From Gluconacetobacter johannae (GTDB lineage Bacteria; Pseudomonadota; Alphaproteobacteria; Acetobacterales; Acetobacteraceae): a DNA stretch of 64,000 nucleotides. Position 1 is the stretch's first letter, and the number at the start of each line of letters is the position of its first letter. This document shows positions 8,895 through 18,676 of this stretch, piece after piece. Location of the stretch: the NCBI RefSeq assembly GCF_014174305.1, contig NZ_JABEQH010000011.1:1-64000 (forward strand), read 5' to 3'. Under the pieces are notes generated by a model. It did no database searches. It was not told where the DNA came from and saw nothing but the letters and a program-made list of their open reading frames with translations. Position numbers and translations under genes: made by a program.

Positions 8895-9665
8895 ATGAAT
8901 AATGAAAAATATCTTCCATCCGGACACCTGAAAAAGAGATTTTGCATTTTCACAAGCGCGGGCGACAACAATAACATTGCAAAACTCATGGAAGACAAGG
9001 AAAGCAGAAACTGGGACCTTGTCGTTGCGTTTTATGGGAACTCCGAGATTGCTTATCGCAATATTGCGGAAAAATCTGATTTTACCTTTATTATCAAGGG
9101 CGCAAAATTCCAGAATCTGAAATCCATCGTCGTCTCGCAGCCGGCCATTCTTTCCGGATATGATTACATCTGGGTTGTGGATGACGACATAGAATTCACT
9201 CTTGGAAATGCCAGTATTCTTTTTGATGTCGCTTCTTTTTTTGACTTTGATGTATCTCAGCCTGCTTTCAGTTCAAATGGGAAAATTTCTCACGAAATAA
9301 CGCGAATGGTAGAAAAGGAAAAACTTGTTGCAAGAATAGTAAATTTCATCGAAGTCACATGCCCGCTGTTTAAAGCGGAAGCTCTATTTGATTTTCTTAA
9401 TATATATGATGGAAAAATGGCCGGTTGGGGGGTAGACTGGTGGTTCTGCAACTATCTGGGATCAAATAAAAAGGCAAAGTTTGCGATTTTTGACAAAATA
9501 GTCGTCAAAAATATGCACGATTCGGAAAAAACCCCGGATGGAAAAAGAGAAATTTCCCAATATATGAGCGATAACGATCGGATCATGCAGTGGGAAATAC
9601 TTAAAAACAACTTTCATTACAAAGAATTCGACCACACAGTTTTCTTCGAACTTTCCTTGCCTTAA
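8895..9665 (+). CDS. DUF707-like protein, probable glycan-related
   Basis: A 256-residue protein in strikingly A+T-rich DNA compared with its surroundings. Motifs VVDDDIEF, SQPAFS, NFIEVTCPLF and KMAGWGVDWWFC match my recollection of the DUF707 family, whose members sit in exopolysaccharide loci and show a glycosyltransferase-like acidic DDD motif. The ATG at 8895 is preferred over a GTG at 8886 because AAAGG lies eight bases before it. It sits at the outer edge of the polysaccharide locus, convergent with the split-transketolase operon. Composition suggests recent acquisition. Confidence 0.7.
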   Translation: MNNEKYLPSGHLKKRFCIFTSAGDNNNIAKLMEDKESRNWDLVVAFYGNSEIAYRNIAEKSDFTFIIKGAKFQNLKSIVVSQPAILSGYDYIWVVDDDIEFTLGNASILFDVASFFDFDVSQPAFSSNGKISHEITRMVEKEKLVARIVNFIEVTCPLFKAEALFDFLNIYDGKMAGWGVDWWFCNYLGSNKKAKFAIFDKIVVKNMHDSEKTPDGKREISQYMSDNDRIMQWEILKNNFHYKEFDHTVFFELSLP

Positions 9666-9692
9666 AGCGTGAATCCGAACGTATCGGTGACA

Positions 9693-9713
9693 GCCCCTGC
9701 TGGGGCCGTTTTC
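9693..9713 (+). terminator. rho-independent terminator between convergent genes
   Basis: GCCCC-TGCT-GGGGC followed by CGTTTTC. It lies 28 bases after the DUF707-like stop and before the convergent operon end. Confidence 0.6.
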
Positions 9714-9730
9714 AAAGACGCTCCGTCCAG

Positions 9731-10657
9731 CTACCTGTTTCGGGCAGAAAGAACGCGCTCGGCCAGTCCTGTAGAGTCCAGACGATAGGTTCGTCGCAGG
9801 TCCTCCTGTCCCCCGTTGCGCGACGGCTGGGCAGGATCCATTCCCGCCCTCAGGACCTGGGCGCGGGGACCGGGCAATTCGGCGACGGCTTCAGCAACGG
9901 CTCCGCCCAGGCCGCCTGAAAGGACATGTTCTTCCACAGTGACCAGAAGAGGCAGGTCTTTTGCCAGACGGGTCAGGGTTTCCCTGTCCAGGGGCTGGAT
10001 AACCGGTACGCTCCATACGCCCATATCAATACCCTGGCCGGCAAGGAGCGAGGCGGCGGCCAGCGCCTCACCCGTTACGGGGCCGGTTGCAAGAAACGCG
10101 CCGTCCCGGCCAGGGCGCAGGCAGAGCATGGGGCCGAAGGGAACAGCGTCCAGAGATGTTTCATGCAGGGTCGGTTCGCCACCCTTGTTGAGGCGCAGAT
10201 ATGCGGGCCCCCCTTGCCGTCCCAGGGCGGCCAGAACCCAGGCGGCCTCCGCAGGGTCGGCGGGAACGGCCACCGTGATGCCTGGCAGGACCCGGGTCAT
10301 GGCCAGATCTTCCACGCCGTGATGCGTGTAGCCATGGCTGCCATAGGCAAAACCACCGCCGATGCCGATAACGGTCACGTCGGCCCCGTGGGCGACGATA
10401 TCGTTGCGGATCTGCTCGAGGCAGCGGATAACCGCGAAGTTGACAATGGACCAGCAGAAGACCTTGCGCCCGGTCATGGCCAGGCCGGCGGCTATTCCGG
10501 CCATGTTCTGCTCGGCAATGCCCACGTTTATGAAACGGTCTGGGAAGCGGGCTGCGAAGGGCTCCATGACTGAAAAACCCAGGTCTCCGGTCAGCAGCCA
10601 GACCCGCTCGTCGGCTTCGGCCAGGGCGACCAGCCCTTCGGCGACAACACTTCTCAT
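9731..10657 (-). CDS. transketolase-like protein, C-terminal (pyrimidine-binding) subunit
   Basis: A 308-residue half-transketolase containing the pyrimidine-binding and C-terminal domains. It has GIAEQNMAGIAAGLA, with the conserved Glu that activates thiamine diphosphate, and TVEEHVLSGGLGGAVAE near the end. It starts with ATG overlapping the stop of the N-terminal subunit by four bases, so the two make a split enzyme. It is the last of seven overlapping genes for nucleotide-sugar synthesis. In this setting a role in two-carbon transfer to a keto-sugar is more likely than the pentose phosphate pathway, but that is inference. Confidence 0.88.
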   Translation of the reverse strand: MRSVVAEGLVALAEADERVWLLTGDLGFSVMEPFAARFPDRFINVGIAEQNMAGIAAGLAMTGRKVFCWSIVNFAVIRCLEQIRNDIVAHGADVTVIGIGGGFAYGSHGYTHHGVEDLAMTRVLPGITVAVPADPAEAAWVLAALGRQGGPAYLRLNKGGEPTLHETSLDAVPFGPMLCLRPGRDGAFLATGPVTGEALAAASLLAGQGIDMGVWSVPVIQPLDRETLTRLAKDLPLLVTVEEHVLSGGLGGAVAEAVAELPGPRAQVLRAGMDPAQPSRNGGQEDLRRTYRLDSTGLAERVLSARNR

Positions 10658-11472
10658 GCGCCCAGTTCCGCCAGGGCTTTGGCAAATTCGTCGTCCCGTG
10701 GCGAGCGATAGTGCCAGAGCAGGTCATTTTCCATGAAACTCACACCTTTGCCCTTCACCGTATGCGCGATGATGACGGTGGGGCGGTCGCCTTCCGGCGG
10801 AGCGAGGAGGGACCGGCTGATGGCGTCGTGGTCGTGGCCGTCGATGGCACGCACGGTCCAGCGGCATGCGGCCAGTTTGTCCCGCAGGGGTTCCAGATCC
10901 AGAACCTCCGACGTCCGTCCGAAGCTCTGGATCTTGTTGTAGTCGATGATGGCGGTCAGGCCCGAGAGCTTGTGATGCCCTGCAAAGAGAAAGGCTTCCC
11001 AGTTGGAGCCTTCGTCCAACTCTCCATCACTGAGCACGGCGATCACCCGCCTGGGATCGGGCCGGCCCTTGTCTTCGGCGCGCAGCCCCAGGGCCATGCC
11101 GCAGGCGATGGGAAGACCATGGCCCAGCGAGCCGGTGGACGCCTCCACCCCCGGCACGCCCTTGCTGGTCACATGCCCGGCCAGAACGGCGCCATCGCGG
11201 CAATAGCTTTCCAGCCAGTCCAGTGGAAAAAACCCTCTTTCCGCAAGGGCGGCGTAATAAATGGCGGCAGCGTGTCCCTTGCTCAGAAGAAACCGGTCCC
11301 GCCCGTTCCAGGCCGGATCGGCGGGATCGACCCGCAGCAGCCCGCCGTAGAGCACAGCCAGCAGATCCGCCATGCTGAGACAGCTTCCGATATGGGAGGC
11401 CTTGGCCCTATGGACCATCCGCAAGGCATGAATTCGCAGTTGTCGGGCGAAATTCACGGTATCCAGCGTCAT
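10654..11472 (-). CDS. transketolase-like protein, N-terminal (ThDP-binding) subunit
   Basis: A 272-residue protein equal to the first third of transketolase. It shows HIGSCLSMADLLAVLYGG, the GHGLPIACGMALG segment, and the thiamine diphosphate/Mg motif SDGELDEGSNWEA continuing to DYNKIQSFG. Split transketolases of this form occur in archaea, in some bacteria and in sugar biosynthesis clusters. Its start overlaps the epimerase-FkbM gene by four bases and its stop overlaps the C-terminal subunit gene by four bases, so equal expression is expected. Confidence 0.88.
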   Translation of the reverse strand: MTLDTVNFARQLRIHALRMVHRAKASHIGSCLSMADLLAVLYGGLLRVDPADPAWNGRDRFLLSKGHAAAIYYAALAERGFFPLDWLESYCRDGAVLAGHVTSKGVPGVEASTGSLGHGLPIACGMALGLRAEDKGRPDPRRVIAVLSDGELDEGSNWEAFLFAGHHKLSGLTAIIDYNKIQSFGRTSEVLDLEPLRDKLAACRWTVRAIDGHDHDAISRSLLAPPEGDRPTVIIAHTVKGKGVSFMENDLLWHYRSPRDDEFAKALAELGA

Positions 11473-13580
11473 GGACGGTTGTCTTCCGGCAGCGTACGCA
11501 ACGCGGTGCTGACCGCGGCGGCGACGGCACTGTGGCGGTCGGGCACGAGAAACAGGAAATTGGTCGCTACGGTCTCATCCGTAATTCTGGAAATCTCCTC
11601 CAGACCGTTCGCTGTCAGCGCGTGGGCCACATACCCCAGGGGGGCGAGCAGATCGAGAATATCGTTGGGATGATAGTCGTATACTGCCGCCCATTTGCGT
11701 AGCAGCTCCATCATCAGCACCGGCCGGTGGCGCTCCAGAGTGGCGCCAGCGCCGCGCAGCACGAAAATTTCCGCTCCCTCCACGTCGATCTTGACCAGGC
11801 CGACAGCGCTGCCATTCGTGCTCTCGGTCAGCAGGCTGTCCAGGGTGCGCTGCGGGACTGTGACGCGCCTGTTCGGCTGGTCCGGGAAAAGGGGACGCCG
11901 GGAAGCTGCGACGCTGCCCGTAAACTCGGGCACATGAAGGGTAATGGTGTCCGACGCCTCGCCCAGCGCACAACCCGCTACTTTTACCACCGTTTCCAGG
12001 CCGTTGCGCGCGAGATTGGCGCAGAGCAGCATACGCGTGTCCGGCACGGGCTCCACGGCCAGAATGCCCGCGGTGCGGGTTTCAGCGTGCAGACTGGCGT
12101 GCAGGCTGTACCAGCCCACATTGGCGCCGATGTCTACAAAGCGCCCCCGGGTCGTCGCCAGCGTGGCCTGAAATGCGGCCAGTTCGGTAGGTTCGTAGTG
12201 ACCGTGGTTCAGCACATGCGCGGCTGCTCCACGGATGTCGCCGGCATTCAACCCCAGCCTGAGGCCGTTGGTGAGGGTGATCGTGGCGCCCTCGCCGGTG
12301 ACCGTCATCCCGGCCACGGCGTCCCTCACCAGGATATGGGTGTCGTCCAGACCCTGGTGATGGCGGGCCATGCTTTTCCAGAAACTGTCGCGCGGCATAC
12401 GGCCATGCGCGTAGGCTTCCATCAGGTCGGGAATGGCGGGTACCGCCTGCGGAAGCGGAGGAATGCGTTGCCAGCGCTCCGGTCCATGGCCGACGGCCGG
12501 CGCCTCGGCGGCTACGGCCCGGTTCCAGGCGATGGTGCGGGCCAGCCCTTCAGACAGGCCGACTTCCGCGATGCAGCCCAGTTCCGTGCGTATCCGGTCA
12601 AGGTTCGGACGCACCCGCGATGGTGATCCCGCCTGCGGGCGTGCGGACGCTGTCCGGACAGGTTCGGTAACGCCGAATAACCGGGCGATCTCGGTCGCGA
12701 GGTCCAGAATGGATGTTTCCGGACCGTCAGCACCAATGCCGTAGAGTCCTCCGTCCGCACCCGAGAGCAGAATCTTCAGGAAGGCGGTGGTCGCGTCCGT
12801 GACGTAACCGTAGGTGCGTGTGGCCTGGCCGTCGCTTTCCAGAACGAAGGGCCTGCCGTCCAGACCCAGGCGCACCATGGCGCCGACGATGCGTCCGTCG
12901 TCGATATCCTGGCCGGGACCGTGAACGTGGAAGGGACGGACGATACGCACGGGCACGTTATGCTGGCGCCACCAGGCCAGGGAGATGGCTTCCCCCGCGC
13001 GTTTGGCCTCGGCGTAGGCTGTCCGCGCCTGACGCCAGTCCAGCAGACCTATGGCGTCCTCGGACGTGGGGAACTGCTCTGGTGGAAGGGTTCCGTAAAC
13101 CTCGCTTGAGGATACGTAGAGCAACGCTGCCGCCCGGTCCTGGCGGGCGCGGGCCAGCAGGTGCATGAGGCCGGTCGTATTGGCGGCCATCAGGCCGGCC
13201 GGGTCAGCCATAAAGCTGCGTGGGGCCGCCGGCGACGCGGCGTGGATGATGTAATCCACCGGAGCCAGGGGGGGAAGCGGGAGGCTGACATCCTGGATCA
13301 GGGCCGTAACGCCGGGGTCTTCCGCCGCCCAGGGATGACGGCGGCGCAACGCCTCGGCAGAGCGGCCCAGAAGGGTCAGGCGGACAGGCTTCTCCACCAG
13401 TCCATGGGTATTCAGATAGGCGATGGTATCGACGATGGCGCCGGGCAGGAAGCCCGCCGCGCCGGTAATCAGCACATGGCGGCCGGACAGACGGGCGAGC
13501 TGATCCGCTGTCAGGCGGGCGGCAACCCGGCCCGCGTCCTCATTCAGGATGTCCCGGGCCGAAGACGGAAGAGCGGTCAT
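11469..13580 (-). CDS. fusion of NAD-dependent epimerase/dehydratase and FkbM methyltransferase
   Basis: One 703-residue frame carries two enzymes. Residues 33-350 form an extended SDR with GAAGFLPG (40-47), YVSSSEVYG and the catalytic YAEAK (189-193), giving NAD(P)-dependent epimerase, dehydratase or reductase chemistry on a nucleotide sugar. After a linker, residues about 440-690 form an FkbM-type SAM-dependent O-methyltransferase, with [10 protein letters not shown] (482-491) as the SAM motif and KIDVEGAE (597-604). The frame is continuous with no stop at the junction. Overlaps of four bases on both sides place it inside the rfb operon. Substrate unknown; a CDP-linked branched or dideoxy sugar is the likely first guess. 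Confidence 0.88.
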   Translation of the reverse strand: MTALPSSARDILNEDAGRVAARLTADQLARLSGRHVLITGAAGFLPGAIVDTIAYLNTHGLVEKPVRLTLLGRSAEALRRRHPWAAEDPGVTALIQDVSLPLPPLAPVDYIIHAASPAAPRSFMADPAGLMAANTTGLMHLLARARQDRAAALLYVSSSEVYGTLPPEQFPTSEDAIGLLDWRQARTAYAEAKRAGEAISLAWWRQHNVPVRIVRPFHVHGPGQDIDDGRIVGAMVRLGLDGRPFVLESDGQATRTYGYVTDATTAFLKILLSGADGGLYGIGADGPETSILDLATEIARLFGVTEPVRTASARPQAGSPSRVRPNLDRIRTELGCIAEVGLSEGLARTIAWNRAVAAEAPAVGHGPERWQRIPPLPQAVPAIPDLMEAYAHGRMPRDSFWKSMARHHQGLDDTHILVRDAVAGMTVTGEGATITLTNGLRLGLNAGDIRGAAAHVLNHGHYEPTELAAFQATLATTRGRFVDIGANVGWYSLHASLHAETRTAGILAVEPVPDTRMLLCANLARNGLETVVKVAGCALGEASDTITLHVPEFTGSVAASRRPLFPDQPNRRVTVPQRTLDSLLTESTNGSAVGLVKIDVEGAEIFVLRGAGATLERHRPVLMMELLRKWAAVYDYHPNDILDLLAPLGYVAHALTANGLEEISRITDETVATNFLFLVPDRHSAVAAAVSTALRTLPEDNRP

Positions 13581-14893
13581 TGCCGACAGAAATCCGTGAT
13601 GGTTTCCGCCATGAAATCGATCATGGGATCGGTAAGGGCCGGGTGAACGCCAATCCAGAAGACATTGTTCATGACAAAATCCGACATGTGCAGATCACCG
13701 ACCTGGCGTCTGGGAACGTCGCGGTAGGCCGGTTGGCGCAGCAGGTTGCCGCCAAACAGAAGGCGGGTGCCGATGCGCCGGTCTTCAAGATGGCGAACCA
13801 TGGCATTGCGGGTGAAAGGCGCGTCCTCGCGTACGGCAATGGGGAAGCCGAACCAGCTCGGATCCGAACCCGGCGTTGCCTCCGGCAGGATCAGCAGATG
13901 CTGGAGAGGAGCGAGCGCCTTCCACAGCCTGTCGAAATTGGCGCGGCGGGCAGCAATGAATCCCGGCAGTTTTGTCAGCTGGGATACGCCTACCGCGGCC
14001 TGCATGTCGGTCGCCTTCAGGTTGTAGCCGATGTGGGTATAGATGTATTTGTGATCGAACCCTTCCGGCAGATCGCCCAGTTTCCAGGAAAAGCGGCGGC
14101 CGCAGGAATTGTCCTGACCCGGCTCGCAGAAACAGTCCCGGCCCCAGTCACGAAACGACTCGGCCGCCCGCATGACCAGTGGCTTGTCCATGAGGACTGC
14201 ACCGCCTTCACCCATGGTAATGTGATGGGCGGGATAGAAGCTGACCGTGGCCGCGATCCCGAAGGTTCCGACCCCCTGCCCCCGCCAGCTCGCGCCCAGC
14301 GCGTCACAACAATCTTCGATGACCAGCAGATCGTGGGCGCGCGCCAGTTCCATGACCCGGTCAAGGTTGAAGGGATTGCCCAGCGTGTGGGCCAGCATGA
14401 TGGCCCGGGTACGGGGGCCTATGGCCTCGGCCAGGGCCTCGACATCGACGTTGTAGGTGGGGACCTCCACGTCGACAAAAACGGGGACCAGACCGAGTTG
14501 CAGGATTGGATTGACCGTCGTCGGGAAGCCCGAAGCAACTGTAATCACCTCGTCTCCGGGCAGCAGACGCTTCTCTTTCATCAGAGGCGAGGTCAGACTG
14601 GCCAGGGCGACCAGATTTGCCGAGGATCCGGAATTGACCAGTCGGGCGTAGCGCCGGCCGAAAACCGTGGCGAATTCGCTCTCGAAACGTCTGGCGTAGC
14701 GTCCGGCGGTGAGCCAGAAATCGAGAGAGGCATCAACCAGCGAAGCCACATCCTCGGCGTCCCACACCCGGCGGGTGACGGGTACCGGGGTTTCCCCGGG
14801 CACGAATGCAGTCTGAGCGTTGGCCGCAGCGTGATGGGCCCGGGTCAAGGCCAGGATCTGATCGCGCAGATCCCGCTCCGCCGAAGCGGTCAT
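13577..14893 (-). CDS. rfbH: CDP-4-keto-6-deoxyglucose 3-dehydrase (E1)
   Basis: A 438-residue DegT/AHBA-fold enzyme that removes the C3 hydroxyl of CDP-4-keto-6-deoxyglucose. Unlike related aminotransferases, the PLP-binding Lys is replaced by His in [14 protein letters not shown] (His 223/224), the hallmark of E1 dehydrases, which use PMP. The [2Fe-2S] ligands fit C-X57-C-X1-C-X7-C exactly at C196, C254, C256 and C264, as recalled for Yersinia E1. The cognate reductase (E3, RfbI/DdhD) is not in the window, so electrons must come from a gene elsewhere. Four-base overlaps with rfbG and the fusion gene. Confidence 0.93.
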   Translation of the reverse strand: MTASAERDLRDQILALTRAHHAAANAQTAFVPGETPVPVTRRVWDAEDVASLVDASLDFWLTAGRYARRFESEFATVFGRRYARLVNSGSSANLVALASLTSPLMKEKRLLPGDEVITVASGFPTTVNPILQLGLVPVFVDVEVPTYNVDVEALAEAIGPRTRAIMLAHTLGNPFNLDRVMELARAHDLLVIEDCCDALGASWRGQGVGTFGIAATVSFYPAHHITMGEGGAVLMDKPLVMRAAESFRDWGRDCFCEPGQDNSCGRRFSWKLGDLPEGFDHKYIYTHIGYNLKATDMQAAVGVSQLTKLPGFIAARRANFDRLWKALAPLQHLLILPEATPGSDPSWFGFPIAVREDAPFTRNAMVRHLEDRRIGTRLLFGGNLLRQPAYRDVPRRQVGDLHMSDFVMNNVFWIGVHPALTDPMIDFMAETITDFCRQ

Positions 14894-15882
14894 GCATTAT
14901 ACTCCAGATGATTTTTGTACCAGGGAATGGTGAGCCCCAACCCTTCGTCCAACGTATAGAGAGGCTTCCAGTCCAGCTCGTTCCGGGCCCTGGCCGCGGA
15001 AAGATACTGCTGGCGGATCTCGCCGAAAGGCTTGTTGAGAATCCGGGGCTCCAGGTCGCTGTCCATGGCCGTGAGAATACGCTGTACCAGGTCGAGAACG
15101 GTCACCTGTATCTCGTTGGAGAAATTATAGGCATTTCCGGCGATTTCGGGGTGACGGGCCAGATGCGCGGCCAGGGTCATGTAAGCCGCAGCCCCGTCCT
15201 CCACGAAGAAATAGTCGCGGATGAAATGTCCGTCCGAACGGATCAGGGGACGTTCGCCACGAAGGACCGAGCGGATGGTGCCAGGTATGATGCGGTTCCA
15301 GTTCAGGTCCCCGGGGCCGTAGAAATTGCCGCAGCGCGTGACGACCACAGGCAGGCCGTAGGTATGGGCATAGGCCTGGGCGATGAGATCCGCGCAGGAT
15401 TTTGAGACATCGTACGGCTGGCGTCCGATGAGCGGCATCTGCTCGTCATAGGGGAGGATCGCCTGCTCCCCATAAGCCTTGTCGGAGGAGGCCAGAATGA
15501 TCTGCCGCACGGTCGGCGCGTGGCGGCAGGCTTCCAGCACATTCCATGTGCCCTTGATATTCGCCTCGAAGGTGGAAAGCGGGTTGCGATTGGCAATGCC
15601 GACGATCGTCTGCGCCGCGAGGTGAAAAACCACCTGGATCTCGTATTCCCCGAGTATCCGTTCCATCAGGGCATAGTCGCAGATATCCCCGCGCACGACC
15701 GTGACCCTGGAGAGCAGACCCTCCGTCATCAGTTCGCAGGACGGCACCCAGTCCCGCACCAAAGCGACCACATCGGCCCCTGCCTCAACCAGACGCCGGG
15801 TCAGCGCGCCGCCGACAAGACCACTGGCTCCGGTGACGAGAACCGGCCGGTCGCGCCATTCAAAACTGTCGGCGTTTGTCAC
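14890..15882 (-). CDS. rfbG: CDP-glucose 4,6-dehydratase
   Basis: An extended SDR of about 330 residues that makes CDP-4-keto-6-deoxyglucose. Motifs: GASGLVGG for NAD (18-25), [20 protein letters not shown] and [10 protein letters not shown] with catalytic Y157/K161; the last two are typical of CDP-glucose dehydratases. Start choice: GGAGG lies five bases before a GTG at 15882, and that start gives a GTGA overlap with the rfbF stop. An ATG at 15885 sits only two bases from GGAGG, and an ATG at 15915 has no ribosome-binding site. Confidence 0.92.
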   Translation of the reverse strand: MTNADSFEWRDRPVLVTGASGLVGGALTRRLVEAGADVVALVRDWVPSCELMTEGLLSRVTVVRGDICDYALMERILGEYEIQVVFHLAAQTIVGIANRNPLSTFEANIKGTWNVLEACRHAPTVRQIILASSDKAYGEQAILPYDEQMPLIGRQPYDVSKSCADLIAQAYAHTYGLPVVVTRCGNFYGPGDLNWNRIIPGTIRSVLRGERPLIRSDGHFIRDYFFVEDGAAAYMTLAAHLARHPEIAGNAYNFSNEIQVTVLDLVQRILTAMDSDLEPRILNKPFGEIRQQYLSAARARNELDWKPLYTLDEGLGLTIPWYKNHLEYNA

Positions 15883-16661
15883 CATATCCTCCAGGGAGCC
15901 TTGCCCGAGTGCCATAATTCATTCAGTACTAGAAATTCCCGATAGGTGTCCATGGCGAAGAAAAAGCCGTCGTGCCGGTAGGCCATGAGCTCGCCCGCCG
16001 CCGAAAGGCGCTCCAGCGGTTCCCGCTCCAGGATGCAGTCCGGCCTGACGGACAGCCAATCCAGAACCCGGCGGTCGAAAACAAAGAAGCCGGCGGAAGA
16101 CCAGCCGTCCAGACGCGGTTTTTCCACAAAAGCCTGTACCGCATCCCCTTCCAGGTTCAGGACACCGAAGCGGGATACAGGCTGTACTGTGGTGACTGTC
16201 GCCAGTCGCCCATGAGATCGGTGGAAGGCAATCAGCTTTGCGATATCCACATCGGCCAGGCCGTCGCCATACGTGACCAGAAACAGATCGTCCGTATCTG
16301 GAATATACCGCTCCACCCGCTTGATTCTGGCACCCGTCATGGAGTCATCGCCGGTGTCGGCCAGGGTGACCTCGAAGTCATCTTCATCGTCGGGGGACGT
16401 GGGGAAGGAAATACTCTCCCTTGAACCAAGGCGCATGGTAAAGTCATTCATCATGGCGCGGTAGTTCAGGAAATACTCCTTAATCATCGTGCCTTTGTAT
16501 CCCAGGCACAGGACGAAGGAATTCAGGTCGTAGGCCTGAAAGATCTTCATGATATGCCACAGGATCGGTCTTCCGCCGACTTCCACCAACGGTTTTGGCC
16601 GATGTTCCGTCTCTTCCCGCAGTCTGGTGCCCTGACCGCCGCAGAGGATAACAACTTTCAT
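15879..16661 (-). CDS. rfbF: glucose-1-phosphate cytidylyltransferase
   Basis: A 260-residue nucleotidyltransferase that makes CDP-glucose from CTP and glucose 1-phosphate. The N-terminal [20 protein letters not shown] is the nucleotide-binding signature, with the RxRETE/HRPKP pattern of RfbF rather than the TDP-glucose enzyme. Later motifs are [29 protein letters not shown] and [18 protein letters not shown]. Its ATG shares one base with the stop of the upstream glycosyltransferase (TGATG). It supplies the substrate for rfbG and rfbH. Confidence 0.95.
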   Translation of the reverse strand: MKVVILCGGQGTRLREETEHRPKPLVEVGGRPILWHIMKIFQAYDLNSFVLCLGYKGTMIKEYFLNYRAMMNDFTMRLGSRESISFPTSPDDEDDFEVTLADTGDDSMTGARIKRVERYIPDTDDLFLVTYGDGLADVDIAKLIAFHRSHGRLATVTTVQPVSRFGVLNLEGDAVQAFVEKPRLDGWSSAGFFVFDRRVLDWLSVRPDCILEREPLERLSAAGELMAYRHDGFFFAMDTYREFLVLNELWHSGKAPWRIW

Positions 16662-17689
16662 CAGCCGATTCCCCGCGCAGCGTCAATAATGGCCTTCATT
16701 TCAAGGCGTGTCGCCATGTCATAGCATTCCAGGGCCATGGCCTGATTGCCCAACGCCTCGGGGAAGCCATTCATTGCTGCAAAGTCGGGAATATCCATCA
16801 GGGCTGCGATGTACCGTTTTACCGCGTCCGCGCTGCTGCGCGTGTCGGCCTCGCGCTCCTGAATGAAGTTCACCCGGTTGATCGCGCGCTGGGCCGTCAT
16901 GACGAGCATGGTCTGGATACTGGCCGGGTCGTCGGCAAGCAATTCCTTCAACATGGCGACAAGGCCACCGTGCATGTGATCGTCAGGGTATTCCCAGTAA
17001 ATCTTGTTCAAGATCCGGTGGATTGTGATGTACTGGTTGAGGAAAACCGTTTTCGCGGCCAGCATGGCCGTGCCGGTGATCCACATGGGTGAATAAAGAT
17101 GGCGCCCGATTTCGCGCTTGTAGCCTTCCAGGTCGACAATGTCCCTGCGGATGACCCAGCGCGTCAACACATGGCCATGCCAGAACAGATCAATGAAGGT
17201 CTGTTTTCCCGGCGGAAAGACCTTGATACTGGGCAGGTCGCTTCGCCGTTCGATGCCGTCGATCCATAGATGATCGCCCGCCAGGTTGCGTTGGCCGTCG
17301 ATCTGTCGCATGGGGGTGAAAATGAGGCCGGTATCGGGCTCCTGACGCAGAACCATGCGGATCATGGTAATGGCATAAGGCATCAGCAGGTCATCATCCG
17401 TCAGCATGATGATGTATTTGCCCCGCGCCTCCTGCAGGACAAAAGCGACATTCTGTTCCGGTCCGATGTTTTCTTTCTGGTGGAAGACACGCAGTCGGGG
17501 GTCGTCGAAGCGATCAAGGACATCACGCGTATGGTCGGGCGAGGCGTTATTGCTGACAATGACCTCATAGTCCTCCCAGTCCTGGGCCAACGCACTATGC
17601 AGGCAACGTTGCAAGTCATCCGCCCGGTTGTAGCTTGGAATAACAATGGAAAAGAGGGGCGAGCTACTATCCGGTTGAGCAAGAGTCAT
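16661..17689 (-). CDS. family 2 glycosyltransferase
   Basis: A 342-residue GT-A fold enzyme, the first gene of the seven-gene operon. FSIVIPSYNRADDLQRCL at the start and the metal/nucleotide motif TDDDLL (97-102) identify GT2. The C-terminal half is largely helical and not assigned. No transmembrane segments, so it is probably cytoplasmic and adds a sugar to a lipid-linked or LPS acceptor. The operon promoter must lie between this gene and the divergent methyltransferase gene at 17889. Confidence 0.87.
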   Translation of the reverse strand: MTLAQPDSSSPLFSIVIPSYNRADDLQRCLHSALAQDWEDYEVIVSNNASPDHTRDVLDRFDDPRLRVFHQKENIGPEQNVAFVLQEARGKYIIMLTDDDLLMPYAITMIRMVLRQEPDTGLIFTPMRQIDGQRNLAGDHLWIDGIERRSDLPSIKVFPPGKQTFIDLFWHGHVLTRWVIRRDIVDLEGYKREIGRHLYSPMWITGTAMLAAKTVFLNQYITIHRILNKIYWEYPDDHMHGGLVAMLKELLADDPASIQTMLVMTAQRAINRVNFIQEREADTRSSADAVKRYIAALMDIPDFAAMNGFPEALGNQAMALECYDMATRLEMKAIIDAARGIG

Positions 17690-17888
17690 GATTCAACGCC
17701 TGTCTTCTGCAATGGAAAGCCAATGTTGAGCGACTATATACACCGGTTGGACGGGGCCCGTAAGGCGCTTTGTGCGGCCCCGCAACGTGCTCGCCCTGCG
17801 AGATTTTCCAGGCGACAAAGCTTTCCAATCATGGAACAATATCTGGTCGATACGAGTATTTTTTGACCATATATACCCTGAGGAACAG

Positions 17889-18623
17889 ATGAATTTCTGC
17901 ACCATTTGCGCCACGGCAAATAAATTTCAGGAATTTCGTGGCAGGTCGGCCGAGCAGTGTACCCGCTGCGGCAGTCTTGAACGTCAGCGCGCGATTTTCC
18001 TCTTTCTGACCATGAAAAATTGCCTGAAAAATATTGGCACGGATGACTTTGACAAGCGGATTCTTCACTTCGCTCCGGAGCCAATGCTGTTCAACGCCTT
18101 TTCAAATAACGGAAAGAACAGGAATTATAGATGCTTCGATTATTCTCCAGGTTCATATGGTTTTACCGGAAATTTTATCGGACGGCATGATCTGGCCGAC
18201 ATGGAAGGCACAAAAAAATTGCCGCCTGCCGATATCATCATTCATAATCATGTGCTTGAGCATATTCCCGCGGATTTTGCCGAAACGATTCAGGCGCTGA
18301 ACTCCCTTCTCGTGCCCGGCGGCATCCAGGCTTTCACCATCCCGATCAGACCGGGCAAATTTGACGAGGATCTGTCCCCTTCACTGAGTGACGATGAGCG
18401 CAGGCAAAGATTTTATCAGGAAGATCATGTACGCATCTTCGGTACGGACGATGCGGTCCCGATGATGCAGTCGATCATGAAAACGGACAAGGTTGTCTTT
18501 CGCCTTAATGAGCATATCAGCCCCGAACTTGCGGCCGCATATGGGTTGACCACGACCTACAAGGCGGACCGCATTGATTCGGTTTGCAGCAATACCGTAT
18601 TTTACTATATCAAGCCCCTTTGA
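17889..18623 (+). CDS. SAM-dependent methyltransferase with N-terminal zinc knuckle
   Basis: A 244-residue protein. An N-terminal four-Cys knuckle (C4, C7, C24, C27; FCTIC and CTRCGSLERQRA) precedes a class I methyltransferase fold with ILHFAPEP as motif I and HNHVLEHIPAD further on. This architecture is common in bacterial cell-surface loci. The ATG at 17889 follows GAGGA and fits the domain start; a longer reading from 17772 adds only unrelated residues. DNA is visibly richer in A+T than the operon. Divergent from the glycosyltransferase gene. Confidence 0.8.
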   Translation: MNFCTICATANKFQEFRGRSAEQCTRCGSLERQRAIFLFLTMKNCLKNIGTDDFDKRILHFAPEPMLFNAFSNNGKNRNYRCFDYSPGSYGFTGNFIGRHDLADMEGTKKLPPADIIIHNHVLEHIPADFAETIQALNSLLVPGGIQAFTIPIRPGKFDEDLSPSLSDDERRQRFYQEDHVRIFGTDDAVPMMQSIMKTDKVVFRLNEHISPELAAAYGLTTTYKADRIDSVCSNTVFYYIKPL

Positions 18624-18658
18624 CAGGGGCGATGAGCGTTACGGAGCCTGTCATCGCC
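18622..18658. terminator. hairpin between convergent methyltransferase and GT25 genes
   Basis: GGCGATGA (18628-18635) pairs with TCATCGCC (18651-18658), and TGACAGG (18621-18627) can alternatively pair with CCTGTCA. Two competing stems lie directly after the methyltransferase stop, consistent with a bidirectional terminator. No strong U-tract. Confidence 0.4.
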
Positions 18659-18676
18659 GCAACCCCATCGGCAAAG

